Shown here: positions 51,156 to 59,768 of the stretch, piece by piece
Layout: each line of letters begins with the position of its first letter
Position numbering within the stretch: position 1 is the first letter of the stretch
Source of the DNA: Microbacterium oxydans
GTDB lineage: Bacteria; Actinomycetota; Actinomycetes; Actinomycetales; Microbacteriaceae
Assembly: GCF_900095745.1 (NCBI RefSeq)
Contig: NZ_FMIR01000015.1
Location: 310,001-374,000 of the forward strand
Length of the DNA stretch: 64,000 nucleotides
Direction of reading: 5' to 3'
The notes under the pieces: generated by a model
Database searches by the model: none
What the model saw: the letters and a program-made list of their open reading frames with translations, nothing else
What the model was told of the DNA's origin: nothing
Position numbers and translations under genes: made by a program

Positions 51156-51544
51156 GCGCGGGCCTCCGTCAGCAGGCGGTCGACGGCGTCATCGACCTGG
51201 ATGATCGCGTTGTCCCGGTCGACGTGCACCACCACCGGCTCGTAACTCTCGAGGTCTTCGCGCGAGTAGTCGGCGTAGGAGATGACGATGATCGTGTCTC
51301 CGGTGTGCACGAGGCGGGCCGCAGCGCCGTTGACCTGGATGACGCCGGATCCGCGCACGCCGGTCAGCGTGTAGGTCTCGAAGCGGGCGCCGTTGTCGAC
51401 GTCGACGACGTGCACCTGCTCGTGGGGCAGGATGTCGGCAGCTTCGAGCAGGATGGGGTCGATCGTGATGGACCCGACGTAGTGCAGATCGCTGTCAGTG
51501 ACGGTCGCGCGGTGGATCTTCGACTTCAACATCGTGCGTCGCAT
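51152..51544 (-). CDS. panD: Aspartate 1-decarboxylase proenzyme
   Basis: 130 residues. The self-cleavage site is in HYVGSITID, giving a pyruvoyl group from S25 after cleavage at G24-S25. Lysine and tyrosine of the active site ([11 protein letters not shown], then Y22) are present, and [20 protein letters not shown] follows. The product beta-alanine feeds PanC, encoded just upstream with a one-base overlap. The start at MRRT adds four residues to the usual MLKSK opening. Confidence 0.95.
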   Translation of the reverse strand: MRRTMLKSKIHRATVTDSDLHYVGSITIDPILLEAADILPHEQVHVVDVDNGARFETYTLTGVRGSGVIQVNGAAARLVHTGDTIIVISYADYSREDLESYEPVVVHVDRDNAIIQVDDAVDRLLTEARA

Positions 51545-52464
51545 CAGGCGTCGCCCTTCGGGTCGGTGGTCTGCAGGTCGGCGGCATACGGGCCGGCGGC
51601 ATCCGGTTCAGCGACGTCGGCGGCGGACAGCACATGGTTGTCGATCAGCCGGGCGGCGCCGACGCGTGCGGCGACCGCGAGCAGCGCGTCCCGCTCGACG
51701 CGGACGACCGGCTTCAGCGTCTCGGCATCGCGGAGCTCCAGGTACTCCACCGAGATCCGGGCGTCTTCGAGCACGCGCCGTGCCGCCGACAGGATGCTCG
51801 CCCCCTCGCGCTCCCCCGCCGCGAACACCTCGGCCGCCGCATCCAGCGCCCGGTTCAGCGCGGTCGCCTGCAGCCGCGCGGCATCGTCGAGGTAGACGTT
51901 GCGCGAGCTCATGGCGAGTCCGTCGGCCTCTCGCACGATCGGGCACGCGACGATGCGCACGTCGAGTTCGAGATCGCGCACGACGCGGCGGACGACGAGC
52001 ACCTGCTGCGCATCCTTCTGTCCGAAGTACGCGGAATCCGGCCGGACGATCCCGAACAGCTTCGTGACGACCGTGGCGACGCCGTCGAAGTGGTGCGCGC
52101 CGCGGCTCGCGCCGTCGAGCACGTCGGTGAGGCCGGCGACGTGGATGTTCGTCGCGAACCCGTCGGGGTAGATCTCGGATGCCGCGGGCGCGAAGAGGAT
52201 GTCGACGCCCTCGGCCTCGGCGAGCTCCGCGTCGCGGGCTTCATCGCGCGGATAGGAGCTGAGGTCTTCGTTCGCGCCGAACTGGGTCGGGTTGACGAAG
52301 AGCGAGACGACGACGAGATCGGATGCCGCGCGCGCGGCCCGCATGAGAGAGAGGTGTCCGTCGTGGAAGGCGCCCATCGTCGGAACGAGGCCGACCGTGT
52401 GGTTCGCGAGCCGAGCCTCGCGGACGGCCGCGCGCACCTCGGGGATCGTGCGGAGGATTCTCAT
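51544..52464 (-). CDS. panC: Pantoate-beta-alanine ligase
   Basis: 306 residues with the PanC nucleotidyltransferase motifs: [18 protein letters not shown] (HDGH version of HIGH, H34 and H37), [40 protein letters not shown] and the KMSKS-like [10 protein letters not shown]. It joins pantoate and beta-alanine via pantoyl-adenylate. The C-terminal segment ([20 protein letters not shown]) is longer and more alanine-rich than in enteric PanC. Coupled at both ends by overlaps. Confidence 0.95.
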   Translation of the reverse strand: MRILRTIPEVRAAVREARLANHTVGLVPTMGAFHDGHLSLMRAARAASDLVVVSLFVNPTQFGANEDLSSYPRDEARDAELAEAEGVDILFAPAASEIYPDGFATNIHVAGLTDVLDGASRGAHHFDGVATVVTKLFGIVRPDSAYFGQKDAQQVLVVRRVVRDLELDVRIVACPIVREADGLAMSSRNVYLDDAARLQATALNRALDAAAEVFAAGEREGASILSAARRVLEDARISVEYLELRDAETLKPVVRVERDALLAVAARVGAARLIDNHVLSAADVAEPDAAGPYAADLQTTDPKGDA

Positions 52465-53348
52465 GCGGAAGGCTCCTTCGGGGCGGCGGCCACTTCGGCG
52501 GTCACTTCGCCGGTCACTTCGCCGGTCACCTGTCGGGAGGAGGGACGGCTGTCGGGCGGAACGGCGGTGTTTCTCCCTGCATCCGTGCGTTCTCCCGACA
52601 TCCGTAGCGGGGCTTCGACGCGAGACGCGATCGCCCGGGTGGCGGCGGCGAGGGCGTCGAACAGTTCCTGGAGATCGAGCTCCGCGGCGGCCGACCTCTG
52701 ACGGGCGACCGTCTCCGCGTCGCCACGGGCGATCGGCCCGGTGAGGGCGTCGTGCGCTCCGGCATCCACCCAGTTCTCGACCGACCGCCGGACGAGTGGG
52801 GCGAGGAGTTGGCGAACGTCATCCGAGGGGATGCCCGCGGCCGCAGCCAGCTGCTCCGCCGCATCGACCACCGTCAGCACGAAGTTCGAGGCGAAGGATG
52901 CCGCCGCGTGATAGCTCGCGCGGTGCTCGTCCTCGACGGTGAACGGCCGGGCACCGAGAGCCCGGGCCAGCTGCTCGGCCACGGCGCGGGCGTCGTCGGT
53001 GCGGCCGGCGACCGCGGCGCCGATGCCGTGGAACACATCGGGAGTCTCCGCACCCGTGAACGTCTGCAGCGGGTGGAGGCTGAAGTCGACGTCGTCGAGC
53101 GACGTGGCGCCCGAGACGTGTCCGACGAGCCGCGCGTGCGGTCGAGCCACGAACGCGACCGCTGGGATGGCGGAGTCCGGAACGCAGAGCAGCGCGATGT
53201 CGACCGTCGGCATCGACTGATCGCGGCGGAGGGGGCCGAGGACGTCGAGTCCTGCCGTGCGCAACGACCGCGTGAGCACGCGTCCGAGTCGACCGGCGCC
53301 GACGATGGCGATGGTCGTTCCTGGCGGGAGTGAAGAGGAGGTCTGCAT
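52461..53348 (-). CDS. Rossmann-fold DUF2520 protein, possible ketopantoate reductase-like
   Basis: 295 residues from ATG 53348. An N-terminal NAD(P)-binding segment (TIAIVGAGRLGRVLTRSL, VDIALLCVPDSAIP, HPLQTFTGAETPDVF) is joined to a helical DUF2520 domain (HRASYHAAASFASNFVLTVV, LLAPLVRRSVENWVDAGAHD). The overall fold resembles ketopantoate reductase, and it heads the pan operon with a 4-bp overlap into panC, so it could supply the missing reductase step; PanE itself is not in view. The C-terminal tail holds a TGEV repeat from a 12-bp tandem repeat. Confidence 0.78.
   Translation of the reverse strand: MQTSSSLPPGTTIAIVGAGRLGRVLTRSLRTAGLDVLGPLRRDQSMPTVDIALLCVPDSAIPAVAFVARPHARLVGHVSGATSLDDVDFSLHPLQTFTGAETPDVFHGIGAAVAGRTDDARAVAEQLARALGARPFTVEDEHRASYHAAASFASNFVLTVVDAAEQLAAAAGIPSDDVRQLLAPLVRRSVENWVDAGAHDALTGPIARGDAETVARQRSAAAELDLQELFDALAAATRAIASRVEAPLRMSGERTDAGRNTAVPPDSRPSSRQVTGEVTGEVTAEVAAAPKEPSA
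52491..52526. repeat. 12-bp tandem repeat in C-terminal coding sequence
   Basis: Three consecutive units (CACTTCGGCGGT, CACTTCGCCGGT, CACTTCGCCGGT) encode TGEV-type repeats in the last residues of the DUF2520 protein. The unit length keeps the frame, so copy number could vary. Confidence 0.75.
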
Positions 53349-53517
53349 GTCGATTCCCCGGCCGAGTGGGGGCGGTCCGGATGCGAGAAGTATCCGCCCC
53401 TCACGGCATCCGCTCCAAATCTGGGAGCAGAATGACAACCCGTGGCCGTCAGTCATTTGTCATTAACGTGATAATCAGCACTGGCGAGATGGCATATCGC
53501 TCTCACTCCAAAACGGA

Positions 53518-53557
53518 CGGGCCCGCGGAGCGCAACAAGACGCACTCCGTGGGCCCG
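53518..53557. terminator. Hairpin terminator of the DHA2 MFS gene
   Basis: Thirteen-base arms at 53518-53530 and 53545-53557 pair fully (one G-U) around a 14-base loop, 13 bp downstream of the leftward MFS stop, followed on that strand by a short T-rich run (GTTTTGG). Confidence 0.7.
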
Positions 53558-53570
53558 CACATCAGGGACC

Positions 53571-54989
53571 TCAGTCGCGACGCCAGACCGCGACGATCCC
53601 CGCGCCGACGACCGCCAGTCCCGCTGCCCCGAGGAAGAGCCAGGAGAATCCGCCAGTGAGCGCCTCCGCAGACGACGCACCCTCTGCCGACAGCGCGGCG
53701 GTGCGCAGGCCGGCGACCGTGCCGAGCACGGCCAGTCCGATCGCGCCGCCGATCTGCTGGCTGGTGTTGACGAGTCCGCCGGCGAGTCCGGCCTCTGCGC
53801 CTTCGACGCCGTCGACCGCGAGCTGGGTGGTCGCCACGACAGCGCCGCCGAGTCCGACCCCGATCAGGATGGTCGGGCCGAGCAGGTGCGTGAGGAACGC
53901 GGCATCCGCCGGGGATGCGGCGAGCCAGAGGAGCCCCGCGGCCATGATGAGCAGCGCCCCGATCAGCACCGGCCGCGTGCCGACGCGGGCGATCACGGCG
54001 GGCACGCCACCGGCGACGATCACGAGCACACCGGCGAGGGGCAGCTGCGTGAGGCCCGCGGTGAGGGCGTCGTAGCCGAGCACGGCCTGCATGTAGACCG
54101 AGAGGGCGAAGAAGAGGGCGACCATGGTGGCCCCGCCGAGCAGCATGACGATGTTGCCGAGGGCGAGGTTGCGGTTGCGGAACACGCGGAGCGGGACGAG
54201 CGGCTCGGCAGCGCGACGCTCGATCGCCACGAAGGCGACGCCGAGGATCAGCGCGAGGGCGAGCAGGCCCAGCGGCAGCGGGTGCACGAAGCCGACCTGT
54301 TCGACCGCGCTGAGGGCACCGACGAGCGCGACCAGTGATGCGGTGACGGTCACGGCGCCGGCGGCATCCAGGCGCCCGGGGGTTCGGATGCCGTCACGGG
54401 TGATGAGCAGCGGGATGGCGATGAGCACGAGCGCGCCGACCGGCACGTTGACGAAGAACACCGACTGCCAGCCGAGGGTCGCCGTGAGCACCCCGCCGAG
54501 CAGTACCCCCGCGGCCGATCCGATGCCGGCGACGGCTCCCCACACACCCAGCGCCTTGGTGCGCTCGGCGTCGTTCGGGAACAGCTGGGTCAGCAGCGCG
54601 AGGGCGGCCGGAGCGAGGAGCGCAGCCGAGACGCCCTGCAGGGCGCGGGCGGCGAGGAGCATCTCGCTCGACACCGAGAGCCCGGCGAGGGCGGATGCCG
54701 CCACGAATCCAGCCGTTCCGATCAGGAACACCCGGCGGTGTCCGTAGCGGTCGGCGAGGCGTCCGCCGAGGAGGAGCAAGCCGCCGAACGCGAGCACGTA
54801 GGCGGTGATGACCCAGGCGAGGGCGGCGGTATCCATGCCGAGCTGCCGGCCGAGGACGGGGAGGGCGATGTTCACGATCGAGGCGTCGAGCACCACGAGG
54901 AACTGCGCGAGCGCGAGGACGCTGAGGGCGAGCCACCGGCGCGTACTGTGCGGTGCGGCGAGCGCCGGGAGGGAGGTGAGGGTGGTCAT
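53571..54989 (-). CDS. DHA2-type (EmrB/QacA) MFS drug transporter
   Basis: 472 residues from ATG 54989, with AGGAG upstream. Fourteen hydrophobic helices are expected; LDASIVNIALPVLGRQLGMD in helix 1 (motif D1), GGRLADRYGHRRVFLIGT (motif A) and the motif C region GAVAGIGSAAGVLLGGVL mark an H+-coupled multidrug exporter. The TetR gene lies 110 bp upstream in the same direction, with a matching operator in the gap, so induction by a toxic compound is likely. Confidence 0.9.
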   Translation of the reverse strand: MTTLTSLPALAAPHSTRRWLALSVLALAQFLVVLDASIVNIALPVLGRQLGMDTAALAWVITAYVLAFGGLLLLGGRLADRYGHRRVFLIGTAGFVAASALAGLSVSSEMLLAARALQGVSAALLAPAALALLTQLFPNDAERTKALGVWGAVAGIGSAAGVLLGGVLTATLGWQSVFFVNVPVGALVLIAIPLLITRDGIRTPGRLDAAGAVTVTASLVALVGALSAVEQVGFVHPLPLGLLALALILGVAFVAIERRAAEPLVPLRVFRNRNLALGNIVMLLGGATMVALFFALSVYMQAVLGYDALTAGLTQLPLAGVLVIVAGGVPAVIARVGTRPVLIGALLIMAAGLLWLAASPADAAFLTHLLGPTILIGVGLGGAVVATTQLAVDGVEGAEAGLAGGLVNTSQQIGGAIGLAVLGTVAGLRTAALSAEGASSAEALTGGFSWLFLGAAGLAVVGAGIVAVWRRD

Positions 54990-55041
54990 GACGTGCTCCT
55001 TTTCTGTGTTCTTGTCCGTGCCGTTTCGGGGCCGGTCGGAT

Positions 55042-55061
55042 GAGTGATTACTCACTCACTC
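55042..55061. promoter_or_regulatory. TetR operator, MFS promoter
   Basis: This 20-mer reads GAGTGA-N4-TCACTC followed by ACTC and matches the site at 55669-55688 at 16 of 20 positions. It lies 52 bp upstream of the MFS start and would let the TetR protein block that promoter. Confidence 0.7.
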
Positions 55062-55099
55062 TTGCGGGCACAAAAGGGCCCGATGCCCCGGAGGGGGGA

Positions 55100-55666
55100 T
55101 CAGTCGGGGTGCGTGATCCCCTTGGTCAGCAGAGCGACCCAGCCCCCCGGGCGTCCGTCGAGCTGCGTAGTGACGATCAGGTGACAGAGCTGCCCATAGG
55201 CGATGAAACGCTGCACGTCGTCGTCGCTCGCCCGCGAGCGGGTCTTCGCGAACGTGGTGACGCGTTCGAGCCCTGCGCGCAGCGCCTCCCCGATCGCGGG
55301 GATCTCGGCGACCGACTGCGCGTGCACCTGCAGCATCAGCAGCTTCCGGTCGGAGATGAGGTGCGCGTAGGCGTCGCCCATCGCGTCGAGCACGCCTTCG
55401 GGCGAGGTGTCGGCGGCAGCATCCGCCCCTTCTTCGAGGGCGGAGACGATCGCGTCGAAGCAGGCCTCGAGCGCCACGACGAACAGCGCCTCCTTGCCGG
55501 AGTACAGCTTGAAGACGTAGGCCGGGGAGATCGTGGCCTCGCGCGCCACGTCAGCGACGGTCGTGCCGTGGTAGCCGCTGCGCGCGAACGCCGCCAGCGC
55601 CGCCGCGGCCACGACAGGCCGGCGGGCATCGGCCGTCGAAAGGATGGAGCTGCGGGTCGTGGACAT
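55100..55666 (-). CDS. TetR family transcriptional repressor
   Basis: 188 residues. Helix-turn-helix: VVAAAALAAFARSGYHGTTV, ADVAREATISPAYVFKLYSG and KEALF, the canonical TetR N-terminus. The ligand domain is about 130 residues. One operator copy abuts its own start and a second lies before the MFS gene, so it represses both. The MFS gene is downstream; the inducer is unknown. Confidence 0.9.
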   Translation of the reverse strand: MSTTRSSILSTADARRPVVAAAALAAFARSGYHGTTVADVAREATISPAYVFKLYSGKEALFVVALEACFDAIVSALEEGADAAADTSPEGVLDAMGDAYAHLISDRKLLMLQVHAQSVAEIPAIGEALRAGLERVTTFAKTRSRASDDDVQRFIAYGQLCHLIVTTQLDGRPGGWVALLTKGITHPD

Positions 55667-55668
55667 AT

Positions 55669-55688
55669 GAGTGACTGTACACTCACTC
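55669..55688. promoter_or_regulatory. TetR operator, autoregulatory
   Basis: GAGTGACTGTACACTCACTC lies two bases upstream of the TetR ATG (55666). Arms GAGTG and CACTC surround ACTGTA, with an additional ACTC. It matches the site at 55042-55061. Confidence 0.7.
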
Positions 55689-55739
55689 TTCCGAGAGTCG
55701 CAAGGGGGAGCCCATCAGATCGATGCCGAGGCCGGGCAG

Positions 55740-56138
55740 TCAGGCCGATGCCGGGACCGGTCGAGTCCTGATCGCAGAGTTCAGGTAGAAGGCCGACAGC
55801 GTCAGCGCCACGACAGCACCGACGAGCGCGAGTGGCGGGCTCGACAGGGTGAAGACGCCGACGGATGTGGTGACGCCCTGAATGAAGAACAGCGCGGCGA
55901 GGAGGATTCCGCTTCCTCGCGTGCTCGTCATCTTCCACCAGGGTCGAGGAGCGTCGGATTCTCCTGCGCCGCGGAAGGTTCGAGCTGCCACGACGACAGC
56001 TGCCACGAGGGCCAGGACTCCCCACGCGAACCCGAGGTCGAGGTTGACGGCCGCGAGCGGAACGGTCGTGAGCGTGAGTCCGATGGCGACGGCGACGACA
56101 TAACCGAGCTTGGCGGCCGGTTCCTTGATACGCATCAT
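55740..56138 (-). CDS. Small four-helix membrane protein
   Basis: 132 residues from ATG 56138 (56135 also possible), with AGGAGGGG just upstream. Four hydrophobic segments (YVVAVAIGLTLTTVPLAAVN, WGVLALVAAVVVAA, GSGILLAALFFIQGVTTSVG, LALVGAVVALTLSAFYLNS) and an R-rich loop. No family recognised. The neighbours, an ArsR regulator and a TetR gene, say little. Confidence 0.6.
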   Translation of the reverse strand: MMRIKEPAAKLGYVVAVAIGLTLTTVPLAAVNLDLGFAWGVLALVAAVVVAARTFRGAGESDAPRPWWKMTSTRGSGILLAALFFIQGVTTSVGVFTLSSPPLALVGAVVALTLSAFYLNSAIRTRPVPASA

Positions 56139-56272
56139 GCCCCTCCTGGTCTCCCGCCCAGACACCAACGTACTAACGCTCCACCTTGCTCTGCCAGAGA
56201 TGGACCGAAGTCGGCGCCGAGATCGGAGGAAGGGCTGATCGCGTGCGGCACTGCGGCGCCGGAGCGCGCGTC

Positions 56273-56575
56273 TCAGCGCAGCACGGAGTCCAGCAGCCCG
56301 GGGAAGAGCGCGTCGAGGTCGTCGCGGCGCAGCGTCAGCATCCGTCGGCGGCCGTTGGGCTCGTTGCGGATGATGCCGGCTTCGCGCAGCACCTTCATGA
56401 AGTGCGACTTGGTCGACTTCGGGAGGTTCGGGTCGGTGGAGTGACAGGCGGCCATGTCGAGGGGGCCGTCGGCGAGCTGGCGCGTGATGGCGAGGCGCTC
56501 GGGGTCGCTGAGCGCGAAGAGCACGTCGGTGAGTTGGATCTCGGTGCGCTCCGGGTGCGGAAGATCGCCAGGCAT
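56273..56575 (-). CDS. ArsR family regulator
   Basis: 100 residues from ATG 56575. ALSDPERLAITRQLADGPLD, ACHSTDPNLPKSTKSHFMKV and RRRMLTLRRDDLDALFPGLL show an ArsR winged helix without obvious metal-site cysteines; this type is found beside MFS exporters. It faces the MFS gene at 56658; two palindromes in the 82-bp gap are shared operators. The stop lies 134 bp before the preceding small gene. Confidence 0.85.
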   Translation of the reverse strand: MPGDLPHPERTEIQLTDVLFALSDPERLAITRQLADGPLDMAACHSTDPNLPKSTKSHFMKVLREAGIIRNEPNGRRRMLTLRRDDLDALFPGLLDSVLR

Positions 56576-56576
56576 G

Positions 56577-56641
56577 GTTCGAGAATAGTTGAACAATCGA
56601 TGGATGGCGAGTACGCTCCGATAGTTCGATGATTCTCGAAC
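56577..56641. promoter_or_regulatory. Two operators in ArsR/MFS divergent gap
   Basis: GTTCGAGAATAGTTGAAC (56577-56594) and GTTCGATGATTCTCGAAC (56624-56641) share GTTCGA-N6-TYGAAC. In addition TGGTTCGAGAAT at the left end and ATTCTCGAACCA at the right end are complementary, so the whole gap is symmetric. One site abuts each start. Confidence 0.75.
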
Positions 56642-56657
56642 CATATGAGGAGTCGCC

Positions 56658-57902
56658 ATGACCAGCACCGAGCCGATCGTCCGCCCGTCGGCGCCCCTTC
56701 GACATGCCCAGGGACTCCGCGGGAGCGCCGTCGTTCCTCGCGCACGGTTCGGGTTCGTGCTCGCGATCGTGGCGCAGATCCTGATGATGGTCGGGGCGAG
56801 TGCGCCGTCGCCGTTCTACCCGGTGCTCGCGCAGGACATCGGGTTCGAGGCGATCGTGATCAGCGCCGTGTTCGCCGTGTACGCGGTGGCGCTGCTGCTG
56901 ACCCTCCTCACCGCCGGGTCGCTCTCGGACCACGTCGGCCGTCGACCCGTCGCGATCGCGGGGTTCCTGCTGCTGGCGGGGAGCATGTTCCTGTTCTGGC
57001 ACGCGGATGCCGTCGCGATGCTGTTCCTCGCGCGCATCCTGCAGGGCGTGGCGAGCGGTCTGTTGATCTCGGCGCTGTCGGCGACGGTGCTCGACTTCGC
57101 ACCGGGTGGGCGCGCGGGGGTCGCGGCACTGTGGAACGCGCTGAGCCCGGGGATCGGACTCGCGCTCGGAGCACTCGTGTCGGCCGTGGTGCTCGACCTC
57201 AGCGGCGAGGCGCTGCTCGACGTGTTCGCGCCCTTGAGCTCGGCGTACATCCTGCTCGCGGCGTTGTTCTTCCTCGTGCCCGAGACGGCTCCGCGCAAGC
57301 CGGGGGTGTGGGCGTCGCTGAGTTTCCGACTGTCGATCCCGCCCGCGATTCGGGCCGACTTCTGGCGAGGGGCTCCGGCCGTGATCGCCGGATGGGCGAC
57401 GGGCGGACTGTTCCTGTCGCTGGGCGCGAACATCGTGCGGGGCGAGCTCGGTGGCGAGGCGCATGTGTGGCAGGGGCTCGGGGTCGTGCTGCTCGCCGGG
57501 GTCGGTGCCGTGACGGCGTTCGTGCTGCGGAAGATCGCCGCGCGGTCGATGGTGCTGTTCGGCACGTCGGCGCTCGCGGTCGGAACTCTGCTGTCGCTGA
57601 TCGCGCTGGGCGTCGGGTCGCTGCCGTTCTACCTCGTCGCGGCCGCGGTCACCGGAATGGGCTTCGGCACCGCGTTCTCGGGAGTGGTCGCCTCACTCGC
57701 CCCGCGGATCCCGGCGACGCAGCGCGCCGACACCTTCGCCGTGATCTACCTGCTGGCGTACCTGGCGTTCGGGGTGCCGGCCGTGATCGCCGGAGCGCTG
57801 GTCGGTGTGGTCGGACTCGAGGCCGTGTGCATCGGATACGGGGTCGTGGTGATCGCGCTGGCGGGGGTCGCGTTCGGGCTGCGGGTGCGGGCCGGGCGGT
57901 AG
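56658..57902 (+). CDS. MFS transporter
   Basis: 414 residues from ATG 56658, with GAGGAG upstream. Twelve helices; MMVGASAPSPFYPVLAQDIG in helix 1, LTAGSLSDHVGRRPVAIAGF (motif A) and AALWNALSPGIGLALGALVS (motif C region) fit a small-molecule exporter of the DHA1/CynX-like kind. The divergent ArsR gene and the paired operators suggest inducible efflux. The substrate is not deducible. Confidence 0.88.
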   Translation: MTSTEPIVRPSAPLRHAQGLRGSAVVPRARFGFVLAIVAQILMMVGASAPSPFYPVLAQDIGFEAIVISAVFAVYAVALLLTLLTAGSLSDHVGRRPVAIAGFLLLAGSMFLFWHADAVAMLFLARILQGVASGLLISALSATVLDFAPGGRAGVAALWNALSPGIGLALGALVSAVVLDLSGEALLDVFAPLSSAYILLAALFFLVPETAPRKPGVWASLSFRLSIPPAIRADFWRGAPAVIAGWATGGLFLSLGANIVRGELGGEAHVWQGLGVVLLAGVGAVTAFVLRKIAARSMVLFGTSALAVGTLLSLIALGVGSLPFYLVAAAVTGMGFGTAFSGVVASLAPRIPATQRADTFAVIYLLAYLAFGVPAVIAGALVGVVGLEAVCIGYGVVVIALAGVAFGLRVRAGR

Positions 57903-57910
57903 GTGTCAGG

Positions 57911-57930
57911 CGATCAACCCGGGTTGATCG
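57911..57930. terminator. Perfect 20-bp palindrome between convergent genes
   Basis: CGATCAACCCGGGTTGATCG is self-complementary and lies between the MFS stop (57902) and the end of the opposing gene (57958). As RNA it folds to an 8-bp stem with a small loop on either strand, a plausible shared terminator. Confidence 0.6.
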
Positions 57931-57957
57931 GCTGCCGCGGCACCTGCGTTCCGGCCG

Positions 57958-58473
57958 TCACGGCCCCGTCATCGGGTCGGTCGAGACGTCGATGACCCCG
58001 AGCGGGAACGGACTGAAGTAAGACCACGAGCCGGAGGAGAAGTGCTCGAGCGGGGTCAGCTGGAACCACACGTGCGACACGACGAGGGCGATGGCGACGA
58101 GCAGGCCGGCTCCTTGGATCGCACGCTCCAGGGTCCGCAGGGCCGCGCGCTCGTCGGATGCCTTGGCGACGCGGCCGATCGCGAGCAGGACGATCAGCGC
58201 GATGCCTGCGTAGACGAACACGCTGGGGCGGATCGTCAGCGTGACGCAGAGCGGAGCCTGGTCGACCGACCGGCCGTCGGCGTCAATGAAGCCGCCGTTG
58301 GCGTCGATGCCGCCCGGGCAGAGGCCCTTGCTGCCGGTCATGAAGGTGGCGTACACGAGTCCCGCGACGATCGTCCAGATGAGCGTTCGACGGATGCCCG
58401 CGATCACCGCGGCGAAGGGGAGCCCGGTGACGGCGGTGTCGGCCTGCGGCGCCGGGGGCGGTGTGAGTGACAC
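57958..58473 (-). CDS. Hypothetical membrane protein
   Basis: 171 residues with three to four hydrophobic helices (about 27-46, 84-101, 119-138) and a two-cysteine extracytoplasmic loop (GSKGLCPGGIDANGGFIDAD ... PLCVTL) that could form a disulfide. The Pro-rich N-terminus is cytoplasmic. No family recognised; similar proteins of this size are common in Microbacterium. Upstream context gives no clue. Confidence 0.62.
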   Translation of the reverse strand: MSLTPPPAPQADTAVTGLPFAAVIAGIRRTLIWTIVAGLVYATFMTGSKGLCPGGIDANGGFIDADGRSVDQAPLCVTLTIRPSVFVYAGIALIVLLAIGRVAKASDERAALRTLERAIQGAGLLVAIALVVSHVWFQLTPLEHFSSGSWSYFSPFPLGVIDVSTDPMTGP

Positions 58474-58709
58474 GGAGGGCTCCTTCGAGGTCGGTCCTCT
58501 TCATCATGTCGGAGGAGGCCGCGGGAAGGAAGGGCGGAGGAGCCCCGCATCCGCAGCATTCATGGCGCCGAAACGCCTCCGGCGCCTGTACTACAGGAGC
58601 TTCGAGCGACGCTTCTGATACATCCATGAAGAGACGCAAACTCGGTGCGCGCAGCCTCCGGAATATCGGTAGGGTTCGGCGAGAGAGCCCGAAGAGAAAG
58701 ACGGCGACG

Positions 58710-59633
58710 ATGCCCGAAACACCTCAAGGTTGGTACCCCGACCCGCATCAACCTGCGCAGCAGCGTTGGTGGGACGGAGTGCAGTGGACGAGCCACACCG
58801 CCCCTCTGGGGCAGGCGCCCGCAGCGGCCGTCGCGGCGACTCCGACAGAAGCGAAGTCGTCGCGGATGACGGTCATCATCATCGTCGGCGCCGTGATCCT
58901 GGCGGTGACGTTGCTCACTCGCAGCTTCGGTGTGATCGTGATGTTCGCGGGGCTGTTCTTGTTCTTCATCGCGATCTATGCGCTCGTTCGGGGCTCGGCC
59001 CAACTGTTTCGCGTACGCTCCCGCGGTGCCGCCTGGGCCGCGCTCGGGATCGCCTTCGTGCTCATGTTCATTGGTACGGGAGCGAATGCCGCGCTCGGCG
59101 GACCGGGATCGAACACCACCGGCTCGGAGCAAGCGTCGACCGAGGCCAAGCCCTTCGTCTCAACTCCGACAGAAAAGCCGACGCCCTCTCCGAAGCCGAC
59201 GACATACGAGGAAGTCGACGTGACGACGGTCGTTCCCTTCGAGCGGACCACGGTCGACGACCCACAGTTGGACGTCGGCAAGACCGCTGTCACGACCGGC
59301 GCCGACGGAACCAAAGTCACCACGTACCGAGTGACCTACGTCGACGGAGTGGAGGTCGCGCGCGAGTCGGTCAGCGAAGCAGTCACCGTCGCTCCGGTGA
59401 ACGAGGTCACCTCGAACGGCACCCGGCAGCCCGCTCCCGCACCGGTCCCCCTCGTCCAACCGGCCAATGACTGCCACTCGAGCTACGCCGGCGTGTGCGT
59501 TCCGATCGCGTCAGACGTGGACTGCGAGGGTGGCAGCGGCAATGGTCCGGCGTACGCTCGCGGTCCGCTGCAGGTTGTCGGACCGGATGTGTACGACCTC
59601 GACCGCGACGGGGACGGGATCGCCTGCGACTGA
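58710..59633 (+). CDS. DUF2510-G5-Excalibur membrane-surface protein
   Basis: 307 residues from ATG 58710. Residues 7-28 (GWYPDPHQPAQQRWWDGVQW) are a DUF2510 motif facing the cytoplasm. Three membrane helices follow (53-70, 73-93, 107-128), then a Thr/Pro linker, a G5-type domain (165-239, VTTVVPFERTTVDD and TYRVTYVDGVEVARESVSEA) and an Excalibur calcium-binding domain (254-307) with DCHSSYAGVC and the ending DLDRDGDGIACD. The G5 and Excalibur parts are known in cell-wall-binding and nuclease proteins. This architecture implies wall binding anchored in the membrane; no catalytic domain is seen. Confidence 0.75.
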   Translation: MPETPQGWYPDPHQPAQQRWWDGVQWTSHTAPLGQAPAAAVAATPTEAKSSRMTVIIIVGAVILAVTLLTRSFGVIVMFAGLFLFFIAIYALVRGSAQLFRVRSRGAAWAALGIAFVLMFIGTGANAALGGPGSNTTGSEQASTEAKPFVSTPTEKPTPSPKPTTYEEVDVTTVVPFERTTVDDPQLDVGKTAVTTGADGTKVTTYRVTYVDGVEVARESVSEAVTVAPVNEVTSNGTRQPAPAPVPLVQPANDCHSSYAGVCVPIASDVDCEGGSGNGPAYARGPLQVVGPDVYDLDRDGDGIACD

Positions 59634-59768
59634 TCCCAGCCGGGCAGCCCACCGCGACTACTGACTCCGGTGACTGGCGACGCTGCCCTGAGCAGGCTCC
59701 GCATCCGCAGCATCCGCTCTACGCTGGAACGTCTGCCTCATGTCGAGGCGCCTTCCTCTGGAGCATCC

